Below the pieces are notes generated by a model. That model searched no databases. It was not told the origin of the DNA and saw nothing but the letters and a program-made list of their open reading frames with translations. The position numbers and the translations under genes were made by a program. This document shows positions 24,579 through 32,759 of a DNA stretch of 64,000 nt, piece after piece; positions within the stretch are counted from its first letter, which is position 1; each line of letters starts with the position of its first letter. Source of the DNA: Thalassospiraceae bacterium LMO-SO8 (lineage in GTDB: Bacteria; Pseudomonadota; Alphaproteobacteria; Rhodospirillales; Casp-alpha2); the NCBI GenBank assembly GCA_031655335.1, contig CP134226.1, positions 2,841,001 through 2,905,000 on the forward strand, in the 5' to 3' direction.

Positions 24579-25028
24579 ATGGCCGACGAAAAGACCCCCG
24601 AAACCCGCGACGCCTATCCGCATATCCTACCGATCCAGACACGGTGGATGGACAACGACATCTACGGCCACGTCAACAACGTGACCTATTACAGCTACTT
24701 CGACACGGTGGTGAACAGCTACCTGATCGACGCGGGCGGGTTGGACATCCATGACGGCACCGTCGTCGGCTTCGCGGTCGAGACGACCTGCCGGTTTTTC
24801 AAGCCCGTGGCCTTTCCGGAAAAACTGGCGGCAGGGCTCAGGGTCGGCAAGCTTGGCAATTCCAGCGTGCGCTACGAAATCGCCATCTTCAAGGACGGCG
24901 AGGACACGGCCGCCGCCGCGGGTCATTTCGTGCACGTCTTCGTCGACCGCCGGACGGACCGCCCGACGCCGGTGCCGGCGGCCATCCGCGCGGCCTTGGA
25001 AAAAATCAGCACCAAGGACGGTGGATAA
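24579..25028 (+). CDS. Acyl-CoA thioesterase, 4HBT hotdog family, copy 1
   Basis: 149 residues, single hotdog domain. The family signature is TRWMDNDIYGHVNNVTYY with the catalytic-type Asp, then VGFAVETTCRFFKPVAFPE and the GKLGNSSVRYEI strand. It hydrolyses acyl-CoA thioesters in the cytosol; the chain preference is not readable. It is joined to a paralogue by a TAATG stop-start overlap, which suggests a coupled pair, perhaps acting on different chain lengths or as a mixed oligomer. Confidence 0.88.
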   Translation: MADEKTPETRDAYPHILPIQTRWMDNDIYGHVNNVTYYSYFDTVVNSYLIDAGGLDIHDGTVVGFAVETTCRFFKPVAFPEKLAAGLRVGKLGNSSVRYEIAIFKDGEDTAAAAGHFVHVFVDRRTDRPTPVPAAIRAALEKISTKDGG

Positions 25029-25474
25029 TGAGCGAAGCCGAATCAGATCCGCGCCAGGTGCCGCTTTCGGCCTATCCTTACCGCATGGATATCCCGACCC
25101 GGTTCGGCGACAACGACATGCTGGGCCACGCCAACAACGTCGCCTACAACCGCTATATCGAGGCCGTGGTGACACAGTTCCAAATGCAGGAAGCAGGCGT
25201 CGATTATGCCCGGCACCGCATCGCCCCGGTCGCCGTGGAGGTGCTGTGCCGCTTCCACCGCTCCCTCAGCTATCCCGAAACCGTCCATGCGGGGCTCCGC
25301 GTCGGGCGCCTGGGCAATTCCAGCGTGACCTTCCTGATCGGCCTGTTCGGCGCGGCCGACCGCGAGGCCCCCGCCGCCACGGGGCATTTCATCCATGTCT
25401 ATTCGGACCGGGACGCGGAAATTTCCGTGCCCATGCCGGATGCCGCCCGCGCCGTCTACGAACGGTTCCGCTGA
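25028..25474 (+). CDS. Acyl-CoA thioesterase, 4HBT hotdog family, copy 2
   Basis: 148 residues, paralogue of the preceding gene: TRFGDNDMLGHANNVAYNRY replaces the first signature and VGRLGNSSVTF the last. Domain limits are the same, so the pair arose by tandem duplication followed by clear divergence. A terminator-like hairpin follows at 25487-25519, closing the two-gene unit before the convergent hsp20. Confidence 0.88.
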   Translation: MSEAESDPRQVPLSAYPYRMDIPTRFGDNDMLGHANNVAYNRYIEAVVTQFQMQEAGVDYARHRIAPVAVEVLCRFHRSLSYPETVHAGLRVGRLGNSSVTFLIGLFGAADREAPAATGHFIHVYSDRDAEISVPMPDAARAVYERFR

Positions 25475-25486
25475 ACGGGCAAAAGA

Positions 25487-25519
25487 AAAGGCGCACCCGG
25501 TTTCCCGGGCACGCCCTTT
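25487..25519. terminator. Bidirectional terminator-like hairpin between thioesterase 2 and hsp20
   Basis: AAAAGGCG-ACCCGG pairs with CCGGG-CGCCCTTT with one or two bulges, giving an A-rich left and T-rich right flank suited to both convergent genes. Confidence 0.6.
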
Positions 25520-25561
25520 CCGTCTGACGTAACTTGGTGTCGGCCGAAGCCGGCGCGTCCG

Positions 25562-26017
25562 TTAGGCGGCCTTGCTTTCAACCAGTTTTTTCTGCCCACC
25601 CGCGATCTCGATCTTGCGGGGCTTCTTTTCTTCCGGAACGACGCGTTCCAGTTCGATGTGCAGAAGGCCGTTTTCAAGGGCGCCGCCCTTGACCTCGATA
25701 TGGTCGGCAAGCTGAAAGCGGCGTTCGAATGCGCGGCCGGCGATGCCGCGGTGAACGTAGACGACGTTGTCGTCCTTGGAATCCGCGTGCTTGCCGGTGA
25801 CGGTCAGGGTGCCGTCGTTGACGGTGACGTCCAGGTCGTTCTCGCCGAAGCCGGCGACGGCCATGGTGATCCGGTAGGTATCCTCGCCCAGTTGTTCGAT
25901 GTTGTAGGGCGGATAGGAATTGCCGTCGTCATGACGCATGGCGCTGTCGAGCAGCCGTTCGAGACGGTCGAAGCCGACGGAATGACGGAACAGGGGGGTG
26001 AAATCGATTGTACGCAT
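25562..26017 (-). CDS. Hsp20/alpha-crystallin small heat-shock protein (IbpA-like)
   Basis: 151 residues. It holds unfolding proteins for refolding by DnaK/ClpB. The N-terminus MRTIDFTPLFRHSVGFDRLERLLD and YPPYNIEQLGEDTYRITMAVAGF are IbpA-like; only parts are quoted here: TPLFRHSVGFDRL and YPPYNIE. The alpha-crystallin domain (residues ~35-130) includes GIAGRAFERRFQLADHIEV, with GALENGLLHIEL matching the conserved A-x-x-x-n-GvL motif. AAGGAGGAC precedes the ATG at 26017. An RpoH-type promoter is visible upstream (26163-26191). Confidence 0.92.
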   Translation of the reverse strand: MRTIDFTPLFRHSVGFDRLERLLDSAMRHDDGNSYPPYNIEQLGEDTYRITMAVAGFGENDLDVTVNDGTLTVTGKHADSKDDNVVYVHRGIAGRAFERRFQLADHIEVKGGALENGLLHIELERVVPEEKKPRKIEIAGGQKKLVESKAA

Positions 26018-26162
26018 AACCAAGTCCTCCTTAACGAAGCGATATGGTGCCCGCCAGCGCGGCATGCCGTTCAGGACCGCCGCAGGGGCCGGTCCGACGA
26101 ACCGCGCGGGTCGGGCGGTTCAGGTCTTGCGGGCCCCATCCGGGCACCCGCTTCCAGCCATG

Positions 26163-26191
26163 AGATAGGTTTGGGGAAAATGCCGCGCAAG
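26163..26191 (-). promoter_or_regulatory. Candidate RpoH (sigma32) promoter of hsp20
   Basis: On the minus strand CTTG is followed after 18 nt by CCTATCT. This fits the alphaproteobacterial heat-shock consensus CTTG-N17/18-CYTATNT. It lies about 145 nt before the hsp20 start, leaving a leader of roughly 135 nt. Confidence 0.6.
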
Positions 26192-26239
26192 TCCCGGGCG
26201 GAAATTTTTCCGCCGGAAAACATAGGGAAAGTCAGAAGG

Positions 26240-28105
26240 TTAGGAGGCCTTGGCCGCGTTCCCGGATTGCCACATGACCTCGTACAGGTTGACGTCGCCG
26301 TCGAAGCCCTTCATGGCGAAGCCGCCCGCTGATTTGAAGGAAATGCCCTTGCCGGTGCAAATCCCGCGCACGGTTTCCGATACGAAAATCTGATCGGCCT
26401 GGGCCTTGTCGACGATGCGCGCCGCCAGCTGCACGGTGGTTCCGAACAGATCGTTATCCTCGGCGATGGGCTCGCCCGCGTTGATGCCGATCTTCAGCTT
26501 GAGCGGCAGGTTCGGATTGGAAGACCGCAGCTGGATGGTTTCCTTCTGGATCTCGATCGACGCCTCGACCGCGTTGGTCGGCTGATCGAACGAACACATC
26601 ATGCCGTCGCCCGTGTGCTTGACCTCGCGGCCGTGATAGCGGGTCAGGTTCTCGCGCACGATCTTGTTGTGGGCGCGCACGACTTCCTGGGCACCCGCGT
26701 CGCCCAATTGCTGGGTCAGGGCGGTGGAGCCGGCGATGTCCGTGAACAACACGGCGACGACGCGGGCCTGGGCTTCCTTCGGCTTCGGTTTGTTCCAATC
26801 CTCCAGCGCCGTTTTCAGATGGGACGGGCCCGAGGCGTTGTCCGTCAGGTGGTTGGCCATGGCGTTACGGCCAGCCTGGAACATGCTCATGTAGCGGGAA
26901 TCCTGCAGCAGGTATTCCTCGTAGCGGTCGGCGAAGGACGAGGCGTGGGATTTCTTGAAGCCCATGACCTGGACGCTGTCGGCCAGAATGCGGGACCGTG
27001 TCGCGGGGTCCAAGTCGCGCTTTGACGACAGGGATTCACAAGCGCCGGCAAGGAACAGGTTGATCCCGAACTTGGTGAAGTTGTCGAGCTTCTTCTTGTC
27101 CTGGCCGGTGACGTCGAGAAGCTGGCCCAGGAACTTCATCATGTAGGCCTTTTGCTTTTCGCCGGCGGCGTCGAGCTGCGGCTGCTGGTCCTGGGAGCCG
27201 TATTTTTCGGCTTCCAGGGTCACGCCGCGGGTGGTCGCGTCGTTGTCCAGCTCCTCGCGCAGGCGCTGGTTCGCCGCATCGTCCGTCTGGCCCCGCGCCG
27301 CCTCTTCGGCCTTGGCCTGTTCGCGCCAATCGCCGACCGAGCCTTCGGGCTTTTCCATATCGACTTCGACGGTGTTCGCCGGCGGCTGACCCAGTGCCGA
27401 TGCGGCCCGGTCTAGGATGGACGTCACGCTGGTGCCGCCTCCTGCCGGTTGCATGGCCATCCTGTTGGACGCCTGCCGCCCCTTGAGCCGAATGTTCCGG
27501 AGATAGGTGACCGCCAGGGTGGAGGCGGTCAGAAGGAAGCTTGCGACAAACACCAGGAAGATGGCGTTGGCCTCGACCGCACCGGAAATCTTGTAGCCGA
27601 ACAGCATCTTGCCGCTGAAGTACCAGGAAAAGGCGACCGCGAACCCCCCCGACACCAGCAGACTGACCAGGGCCAGCATGAGCATCTTGACGACGACGGT
27701 CGTCGCCGTCGCGGTGATGCTGTTGGCGTTGCTTGCGGCGCGGCGCTTTTTCGGCGCGTCGTCGTCATCGTAGTAACCGTCGTCGTCGTCGTCACCGCGC
27801 GACATGGACCAGCCGCCGCCACCGCCGCCACCACTACCACCGTCGACCTTGCCGCCGCCGATGTCGCGAAAGCCCTTGTGTTCCTCGGCGCCCTTGGGGC
27901 CGCGATAGATGGTCGTGTCCTGATGGTTGCCGAGATCGCTGTCATAGGTTTCCTTGACCACCTTGACGGCGTCGAAACCGGGCGTCTTCTCGATTTTCTT
28001 GGCTTCTTCGATGGCCTTTTCACGCTGCGCGGCGCCGAACTGAGCATGGATCGACCAGCGGCCGGCCTGCTGCACGTGGACTTCGAAATGAATATGTCTT
28101 GCCAT
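26240..28105 (-). CDS. Membrane-bound class III adenylate/guanylate cyclase
   Basis: About 621 residues in four parts. The N-terminal ~70 residues form a small alpha/beta domain (HIHFEVHVQQAGRWSIHAQF then helix AQREKAIEEAKKIEK). A Gly-rich, Asp-rich linker follows, then two membrane spans at roughly residues 155-185 and 198-222. A ~200-residue cytosolic helical region leads to a C-terminal cyclase domain with VVAVLFTDIAGSTALTQQ and HTGDGMMCSF carrying the two metal-binding Asp residues, and GINAGEP. cAMP is the more likely product, but the base-selecting residues were not resolved. The start at 28105 is uncertain; an ATG at 28129 is in frame and neither has a good ribosome-binding site. Confidence 0.88.
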   Translation of the reverse strand: MARHIHFEVHVQQAGRWSIHAQFGAAQREKAIEEAKKIEKTPGFDAVKVVKETYDSDLGNHQDTTIYRGPKGAEEHKGFRDIGGGKVDGGSGGGGGGGWSMSRGDDDDDGYYDDDDAPKKRRAASNANSITATATTVVVKMLMLALVSLLVSGGFAVAFSWYFSGKMLFGYKISGAVEANAIFLVFVASFLLTASTLAVTYLRNIRLKGRQASNRMAMQPAGGGTSVTSILDRAASALGQPPANTVEVDMEKPEGSVGDWREQAKAEEAARGQTDDAANQRLREELDNDATTRGVTLEAEKYGSQDQQPQLDAAGEKQKAYMMKFLGQLLDVTGQDKKKLDNFTKFGINLFLAGACESLSSKRDLDPATRSRILADSVQVMGFKKSHASSFADRYEEYLLQDSRYMSMFQAGRNAMANHLTDNASGPSHLKTALEDWNKPKPKEAQARVVAVLFTDIAGSTALTQQLGDAGAQEVVRAHNKIVRENLTRYHGREVKHTGDGMMCSFDQPTNAVEASIEIQKETIQLRSSNPNLPLKLKIGINAGEPIAEDNDLFGTTVQLAARIVDKAQADQIFVSETVRGICTGKGISFKSAGGFAMKGFDGDVNLYEVMWQSGNAAKAS

Positions 28106-28418
28106 GGCCGTTACCCAGCCGCTCCCCATTAATCAGACCGAATTACCGTCGTAGCCGCTAGTCGCCTTCCCCGGTCGAACAGGCTACCGGATGTTTCGGT
28201 ATTTCCCAGAAGAGCAATTTTGATGTGGGGCGGTAAACAATTCCCTACCCGATTGTATAAAAGTTAGCATAGCTGTTCATGCTATGGGAGGGGTTGATTT
28301 TAACCGCCCTATCCCAGGGATTGTGCATGGAAAAGGGCGCGCCCTTGGGGTGCGCCCTTGTGCATGTCGATCCAGGTTCCGGCCATCGCCGGAGACCGTC
28401 CCCGAGGGGACGGCACCC
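28106..28418. other. Intergenic region between the cyclase gene and rpmE
   Basis: No gene is seen in these ~310 nt. They contain the cyclase promoter region, a small hairpin TAGCAT...ATGCTA near 28265-28285, and two hairpins on the rpmE side (28331-28360 and 28396-28412) that probably end rpmE transcription. Confidence 0.5.
28331..28360 (-). terminator. Terminator downstream of rpmE
   Basis: On the minus strand AAGGGCGC pairs with GCGCCCTT and is followed by TTCC after the run CCCTTTT. A second hairpin, CCGTCCC-GAG-type (28396-28412), lies between it and the rpmE stop. Confidence 0.65.
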
Positions 28419-28646
28419 CTACATCTTCAGGCCGCTGTTCCCGAACCGCTTGTTGAAGCGCGCAAGGCGTCCGCCGGCATCAACCAGGCGGTGTCCGCCG
28501 CCCGTCCAGGCCGGGTGGCTTTTCGGATCGACTTCCAGCTTCAGCACATCGCCGGGGTTGCCCCAGGTGCTGCGCGTCGTGAACGAGCTACCATCCGTCA
28601 TCTGAACGGTGATTTCGTGGTAGTCCGGGTGGATATCTTTTTTCAT
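28419..28646 (-). CDS. rpmE: Ribosomal protein bL31
   Basis: 75 residues, part of the 50S subunit. The start [19 protein letters not shown] and the block [21 protein letters not shown], of which [11 protein letters not shown] is the hallmark, identify bL31. There is no Cys, so this is the zinc-free form usual in alphaproteobacteria. GGAG lies about 10 nt before the ATG and a promoter at 28676-28704. Confidence 0.95.
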   Translation of the reverse strand: MKKDIHPDYHEITVQMTDGSSFTTRSTWGNPGDVLKLEVDPKSHPAWTGGGHRLVDAGGRLARFNKRFGNSGLKM

Positions 28647-28675
28647 TTGGCTTGGCTCCGGCAAAAGTGGCGCTC

Positions 28676-28704
28676 TATATACAGACCTGACCTGCCATGC
28701 GCAA
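28676..28704 (-). promoter_or_regulatory. Putative promoter of rpmE
   Basis: On the minus strand TTGCGC, a 17-nt spacer and TATATA lie 30 nt before the rpmE start. Confidence 0.5.
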
Positions 28705-28766
28705 GGTTTCATGAAACCCCACTGTTAAGCTGGTCTTTTCGGCCCAAACTCAAGGAGTTCCCCCGC

Positions 28767-29096
28767 ATGTCCCTGGACGACACGTCATTCACGCATATCG
28801 CCGACAAGACCCTGGAATCGTTCATGGATGTGATCGAGGCGGCGCTTGGCGATCAGGCCGACGTGGACCTGGAAGGCGGCATCCTGACCATCGAATTGGA
28901 CTCGGGCGGTCAATATGTCATCAACAAGCACGCGCCCAACCGCCAAATCTGGATGTCGTCGCCGGTCAGCGGCGCCACTCATTACGATTTTGACGCGGAC
29001 AAGGAACAGTGGCGCTGCACGCGGTCGGGTGAATTCCTGGACGAGAAATTAGTGGCTGAACTCAAGGCGTCAACGGGGGTCGCCGTCCGTCTGTGA
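28767..29096 (+). CDS. cyaY: Frataxin homologue CyaY
   Basis: 109 residues. CyaY binds iron and tunes IscS in Fe-S cluster assembly. The acidic first helix (LESFMDVIEAALGDQADVD), the sheet GGILTIELDSGGQYVINKH with NRQIWMSSP, and the terminal GEFLDEKLVAEL are typical; shorter quotes are QYVINKHAPNRQIWMSSP and DLEGGILTIE. AAGGAG precedes the ATG. Its 3' end overlaps the convergent MFS gene by 27 nt. Confidence 0.92.
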   Translation: MSLDDTSFTHIADKTLESFMDVIEAALGDQADVDLEGGILTIELDSGGQYVINKHAPNRQIWMSSPVSGATHYDFDADKEQWRCTRSGEFLDEKLVAELKASTGVAVRL

Positions 29097-30275
29097 CGAC
29101 GGGGCGGGGCGCAGCCCCGCCGGAACGGCGAGGGCCAGGAGCAGCACCGCCGCCATCACCAGGGCGCCCGAGTAATAGGGCCAGTCCCGCCCGATCTGAG
29201 CGAACAGCAAGCCTGCCCAGGCCGGCCCCAGGACGCGCGCCAGGGTTGTCACCGACCGTGTCACGCCCATCACGCCGCCCTGGTCGGTGTCGGGAACCTG
29301 TTGGGAAATCAGGCTGTTGTAGGCTGGGTTGATGACGCTGAAACCGTAGGCCGCGACGGCCATGGCGGCCAGCAGATGCCAGACTTCGGTGCAGAAGGGG
29401 ATGGCGCCGATGCCGAGGGCGAGGGCGACAGCCCCCTGGATCAACAACGCCCGTTCGCCGAAGCGTTTGGCGAGACGGCCCATCAGGCCGCCCTGGACCG
29501 CCGCCGACAGCAGGCCGACATAGGCGAACAGCCAGCCGTTCTGTTCCGGGCCCCAGTCGAAGGCCCGCCGGGACCACATGGCGAAAGTGGTCTCCAGCCC
29601 CGCGAATACGAAGGTCGCGAGGAATCCCAGCAGCATCAGCAGCCCCACCCCGGGCAGTCTCAAGGCATCCGCGAATTGCGCCAGACGCCGCCGGCGCGGC
29701 ATCGCCGCCGCGCGGGCGCGGACTTCGGCCGACAGGGATTCCGGCAGCTTTACCAGGCCGAGCAGAAGGGCGAGCAGGGACAGGCCGGCGGCGGCCAGGG
29801 CCGGGCTGCGGTAATCGGCGGTCAGCGGGTCCGGTCCGGCCAGGATGCCGCCGATGGCGGGGCCCAGGATGAAGCCGATGCCGAAGGCGGCGCCGATCAT
29901 CCCCATGCCCTTGGCACGGTTCTCCTTGGTCGTGATGTCGGCCATATAGGCGAAGGCGGCGGATATGTTGCCGGCCATCAGGCCGCCCAGGGTGCGCGCC
30001 ATGAACAACATCCACAGCGCATCGGCGAAGGCCAGCCAGACATAGGCCGCGGCCGCCCCGGCAAGGCTCAGCAGCAGAACCGGCCGCCGTCCGGCGTGAT
30101 CGCTGAGCCGCCCCCACAGGGGCGCGGAAATGAACTGGGCCAGGGAATAGGTCGCCATCAGCAGGCCGACGGTCTGAGGATCGGCCTGGAAATGTTCGCC
30201 GTAGAACGGCAGCAGCGGAATGATGATACCGAAACCGATAAGATCGACGACGACGATCAGGAAAATAGCGAGCAT
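29070..30275 (-). CDS. MFS transporter, TetA-like DHA1 family
   Basis: 401 residues with about 12 membrane spans. It shows FLIVVVDLIGFGIIIPLLPF in span 1, motif A GRLSDHAGRRPVLL in loop 2-3, and GxxxGPxxGG in span 5 (FILGPAIGGILAG). It is probably a proton-coupled efflux pump; tetracycline transport should not be assumed. It starts 13 nt after the MotB-like gene and so may be read from that operon. The stop overlaps cyaY. Confidence 0.9.
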   Translation of the reverse strand: MLAIFLIVVVDLIGFGIIIPLLPFYGEHFQADPQTVGLLMATYSLAQFISAPLWGRLSDHAGRRPVLLLSLAGAAAAYVWLAFADALWMLFMARTLGGLMAGNISAAFAYMADITTKENRAKGMGMIGAAFGIGFILGPAIGGILAGPDPLTADYRSPALAAAGLSLLALLLGLVKLPESLSAEVRARAAAMPRRRRLAQFADALRLPGVGLLMLLGFLATFVFAGLETTFAMWSRRAFDWGPEQNGWLFAYVGLLSAAVQGGLMGRLAKRFGERALLIQGAVALALGIGAIPFCTEVWHLLAAMAVAAYGFSVINPAYNSLISQQVPDTDQGGVMGVTRSVTTLARVLGPAWAGLLFAQIGRDWPYYSGALVMAAVLLLALAVPAGLRPAPSSQTDGDPR

Positions 30276-30288
30276 TCTGGTTGGCCGA

Positions 30289-31524
30289 TCAGCGCTGGGT
30301 CAGTTTGAGTTCGATCCGGCGGTTCCGCCGAAGCGCGATTTCATCGGTACCGGGGTCGATGGGCCGGTTGGCCGCGAACCCGGCGGCGACCAGACGCACG
30401 GGCGGAAGTCCCTGGTCGATCAGGTATTTGACCACGGAAATCGCCCGCGCCGCGGACAATTCCCAGTTGGAGGGGAAGCGGGCCGTGGCAATGGGCGTCT
30501 TGTCCGTATGCCCGTCGACACGGAGCACCCAGTCGATGTCCTCGGGGATTTTCACGACCAGTTCCTTGAGGGTCTGGGCCAGTGCCGCCATCTGTTCCTT
30601 GCCCGCCGGGCCCAGTTCGGCGGAGGCGACGTCGAACAGCACCTCCGACTGGAACACGAAGCGGTCGCCGACGATGCGGATGCCGGGACGGTTGCCAAGA
30701 ACCTCGCGCAGGCGGCCGAAGAATTCCGAGCGATAGCGGCTGAGTTCCTGCACCTTCGACGCCAGCGCGGCGTTGAGCCGCTTGCCCAGGCTTTCGATCT
30801 GAACGCCCTGCGCCTGGGCCTTTTCCTCGGCCGCGCGGAGCGTCGCCTCCAGGGTCGCCAGTTGTTCGCGGAGCGCCGCCAGTTGGCGGTTCATCAGGGC
30901 GACCTGGGCGCGGGCGCTTTCGGAAATCTGGCGCTCGTTGATCAGCGCCTCGCCCTTTTCGTTGGCCTGTTTGCCAAGCTCCATGACCTTGGCGGTCAAT
31001 TCGTCGCGCAGCGCCGTCAGGGCCTCGATCTCGCGCGCCAGATTGTTCAGGCGCTGCACGCGCTCGGCCAGTTCCTCCTCGCGGACCGCGAGCGTCTTCT
31101 TGGTGTCCGCCAACGAGGTTTCCAGCCGGCCGATGGTCTGGCGGCTGGTTTCCATGGAAACCATGGCGTCGACAAGCTGCTGTTCGGCGGATTCGGCGCG
31201 CATGCGCAATTCGGCGACGCTGGTGCTCAGCCGGTCGCGTTCGCCGACCGAGGCTTCAAGTTCCGTCGACAGACGGCTGACGTCGGCGCGCAGACTGTCC
31301 GTGGTCTTGCGTTCCAGGGCCAATAGGCTCGCCAGTTCGCTGATCTCGCCTTCCAGCTTGCGCAGCGCTTGATCGCGCCCGGTCAAGGCCTGTCCCAAAA
31401 ACACCTGGGCCATGATGAAGATCAGCAACAGGAAGATGATGACCATCAGCAGCGTCGCCAGGGCATCGACGAAGCCGGGCCAGATGTTGGTTGATCGTTC
31501 GTGGCGCCTGGCGAGGCTGGCCAT
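30289..31524 (-). CDS. MotB-like protein with N-terminal span, long coiled coil and OmpA domain
   Basis: 411 residues. One membrane span (residues ~15-42) contains PGFVDALATLL with Asp20 placed like the proton-binding Asp of MotB/TolR. A coiled coil of ~210 residues follows (LASLLALERKTTDSLRADVS onward). The C-terminal OmpA-like peptidoglycan-binding domain (~285-408) has FDVASAEL, VDGHTDKTPI and RRNRRIEL. With the TolQ/MotA-like partner just upstream it probably forms a proton-driven envelope complex. The long coiled coil differs from flagellar MotB and resembles ZorB-like or uncharacterised stator proteins. No flagellar genes are nearby. Confidence 0.85.
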   Translation of the reverse strand: MASLARRHERSTNIWPGFVDALATLLMVIIFLLLIFIMAQVFLGQALTGRDQALRKLEGEISELASLLALERKTTDSLRADVSRLSTELEASVGERDRLSTSVAELRMRAESAEQQLVDAMVSMETSRQTIGRLETSLADTKKTLAVREEELAERVQRLNNLAREIEALTALRDELTAKVMELGKQANEKGEALINERQISESARAQVALMNRQLAALREQLATLEATLRAAEEKAQAQGVQIESLGKRLNAALASKVQELSRYRSEFFGRLREVLGNRPGIRIVGDRFVFQSEVLFDVASAELGPAGKEQMAALAQTLKELVVKIPEDIDWVLRVDGHTDKTPIATARFPSNWELSAARAISVVKYLIDQGLPPVRLVAAGFAANRPIDPGTDEIALRRNRRIELKLTQR

Positions 31525-31590
31525 GGTTACGTTGTCCCTTGCCGGGGGGCCGCGGGGACGTGACGGGGACAGAGAGCCGGCGTCACGGCG

Positions 31591-32697
31591 TCAGCGGTCA
31601 TATTCGCCGTCGGCGATGTTGGCCATGGTGCGGGCCAGAAGTTTGATCTCGGACCGCACTTCCTTGATGATTTCGTCGCGGCCGTGGCTGACGTCGTCGG
31701 CCAGACGGGCCACGGAACGGTCCAGGTTGCGGATGCTGGTCCTGGTTTCCGCATCCATGCCCCCGCCGTCGCTCCGGTTCATGCTCTGGGCCATGTCCTT
31801 CATCAACTGCTGCTGCGTGCGCAGGTGGTCGGTCAGGGTGTCCAGCTTGTCGGTCAGGGCCAGAATGCCTTGGTTGGCCTCGGCGCGGCTTTCCTCGCCG
31901 CGCGACAGGGTGCGTTGCAGGTTCTCCAGGTTTTCCGCCGACTGTTCCAACAACGCCTGCACATAGGCCGGCATGGACTGGTCGCCGTCGCCGGAAAGGG
32001 ACCCGGACGACAGGCGGGTCAGGCTCGACAGCCATTCTTCCAGGTCATTGTAGAAACGGTTCTGCGCCTGGCCGGCCTGTAGGTCGAGAAAGCCCAGAAT
32101 GAGCGAGCCCGACAGCCCGAACAGGGACGACGAAAAGGCCGTTCCCATGCCGGACAATGGCGTTTCCAGGCCTTGTTTCAGCTTGTTGAATGTCGCGTTG
32201 ATGTCACCGCCGTCGACGGTCAGGCCGACGATCACGTCCTTGACCGAGGCGACCGTTTCCAGAAGCCCCCAGAAGGTGCCGAGCAGGCCGAGGAAGATCA
32301 GCAGGCCGATGATATAGCGGGAAATATCGCGTGATTCGTCCAGGCGCGACACCAAGCCGTCGAGCAAGGTGCGCAGCGACGTGGTCGACAGGGTCAGGCG
32401 GCCGGAGCGCTGGCCCAGCATGCTTGCCATGGGGCCGAGCAGACGCGGCGGGCTCGGTTGCGACAGCTGTGCGCCGTCGCGGCGGTAGCTGTCCACCCAT
32501 TCGACCTCGGGCTTCAGGCGCGCGACCTGCAGGAAGTTATAGGCGATGCCGAGCGCCAGCACCGCCAGGATGCCGCCGTTCAGGGGCGCGTTGGCCAGAA
32601 AGGCGTCGCGCAGCGGCTGAAACAGGGGCGCACACACGGCGACGACGGCGCCGAGGAACAGGATCATCCTGAGCAGGTATCGGTTGGGGCGCGTCAT
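31591..32697 (-). CDS. TolQ/ExbB/MotA-like proton-channel protein
   Basis: 368 residues. It has two N-terminal hydrophobic segments (about 8-25 and 40-56). The conserved channel pair follows: LLIFLGLLGTFWGLLETV (~130-148), matching the GLxGTVxG element of TolQ/ExbB, and MGTAFSSSLFGLSGSLILGF (~182-202). The last ~150 residues are a cytosolic helical tail with coiled-coil character (LEQSAENLENLQRTLSRGEE). It is followed after 66 nt by the MotB-like gene. A flagellar role is unlikely from context. Confidence 0.85.
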   Translation of the reverse strand: MTRPNRYLLRMILFLGAVVAVCAPLFQPLRDAFLANAPLNGGILAVLALGIAYNFLQVARLKPEVEWVDSYRRDGAQLSQPSPPRLLGPMASMLGQRSGRLTLSTTSLRTLLDGLVSRLDESRDISRYIIGLLIFLGLLGTFWGLLETVASVKDVIVGLTVDGGDINATFNKLKQGLETPLSGMGTAFSSSLFGLSGSLILGFLDLQAGQAQNRFYNDLEEWLSSLTRLSSGSLSGDGDQSMPAYVQALLEQSAENLENLQRTLSRGEESRAEANQGILALTDKLDTLTDHLRTQQQLMKDMAQSMNRSDGGGMDAETRTSIRNLDRSVARLADDVSHGRDEIIKEVRSEIKLLARTMANIADGEYDR

Positions 32698-32759
32698 CTA
32701 GGGAAGCCCTTACGAGGTCCTTTCGGGGGCACGGGCGTTACGCGGAACCCGATGGTGCG

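Noticed and set aside
26018..26100. A ROSE-type RNA thermometer directly before hsp20
   Set aside because: The hallmark anti-Shine-Dalgarno UUGCU element is not found near AAGGAGG; other thermometers are not excluded.
31527..31754. A 75-codon frame between the channel and MotB-like genes
   Set aside because: It is a shifted reading of the channel gene's end, Trp/Pro/Ala-rich, with no support.
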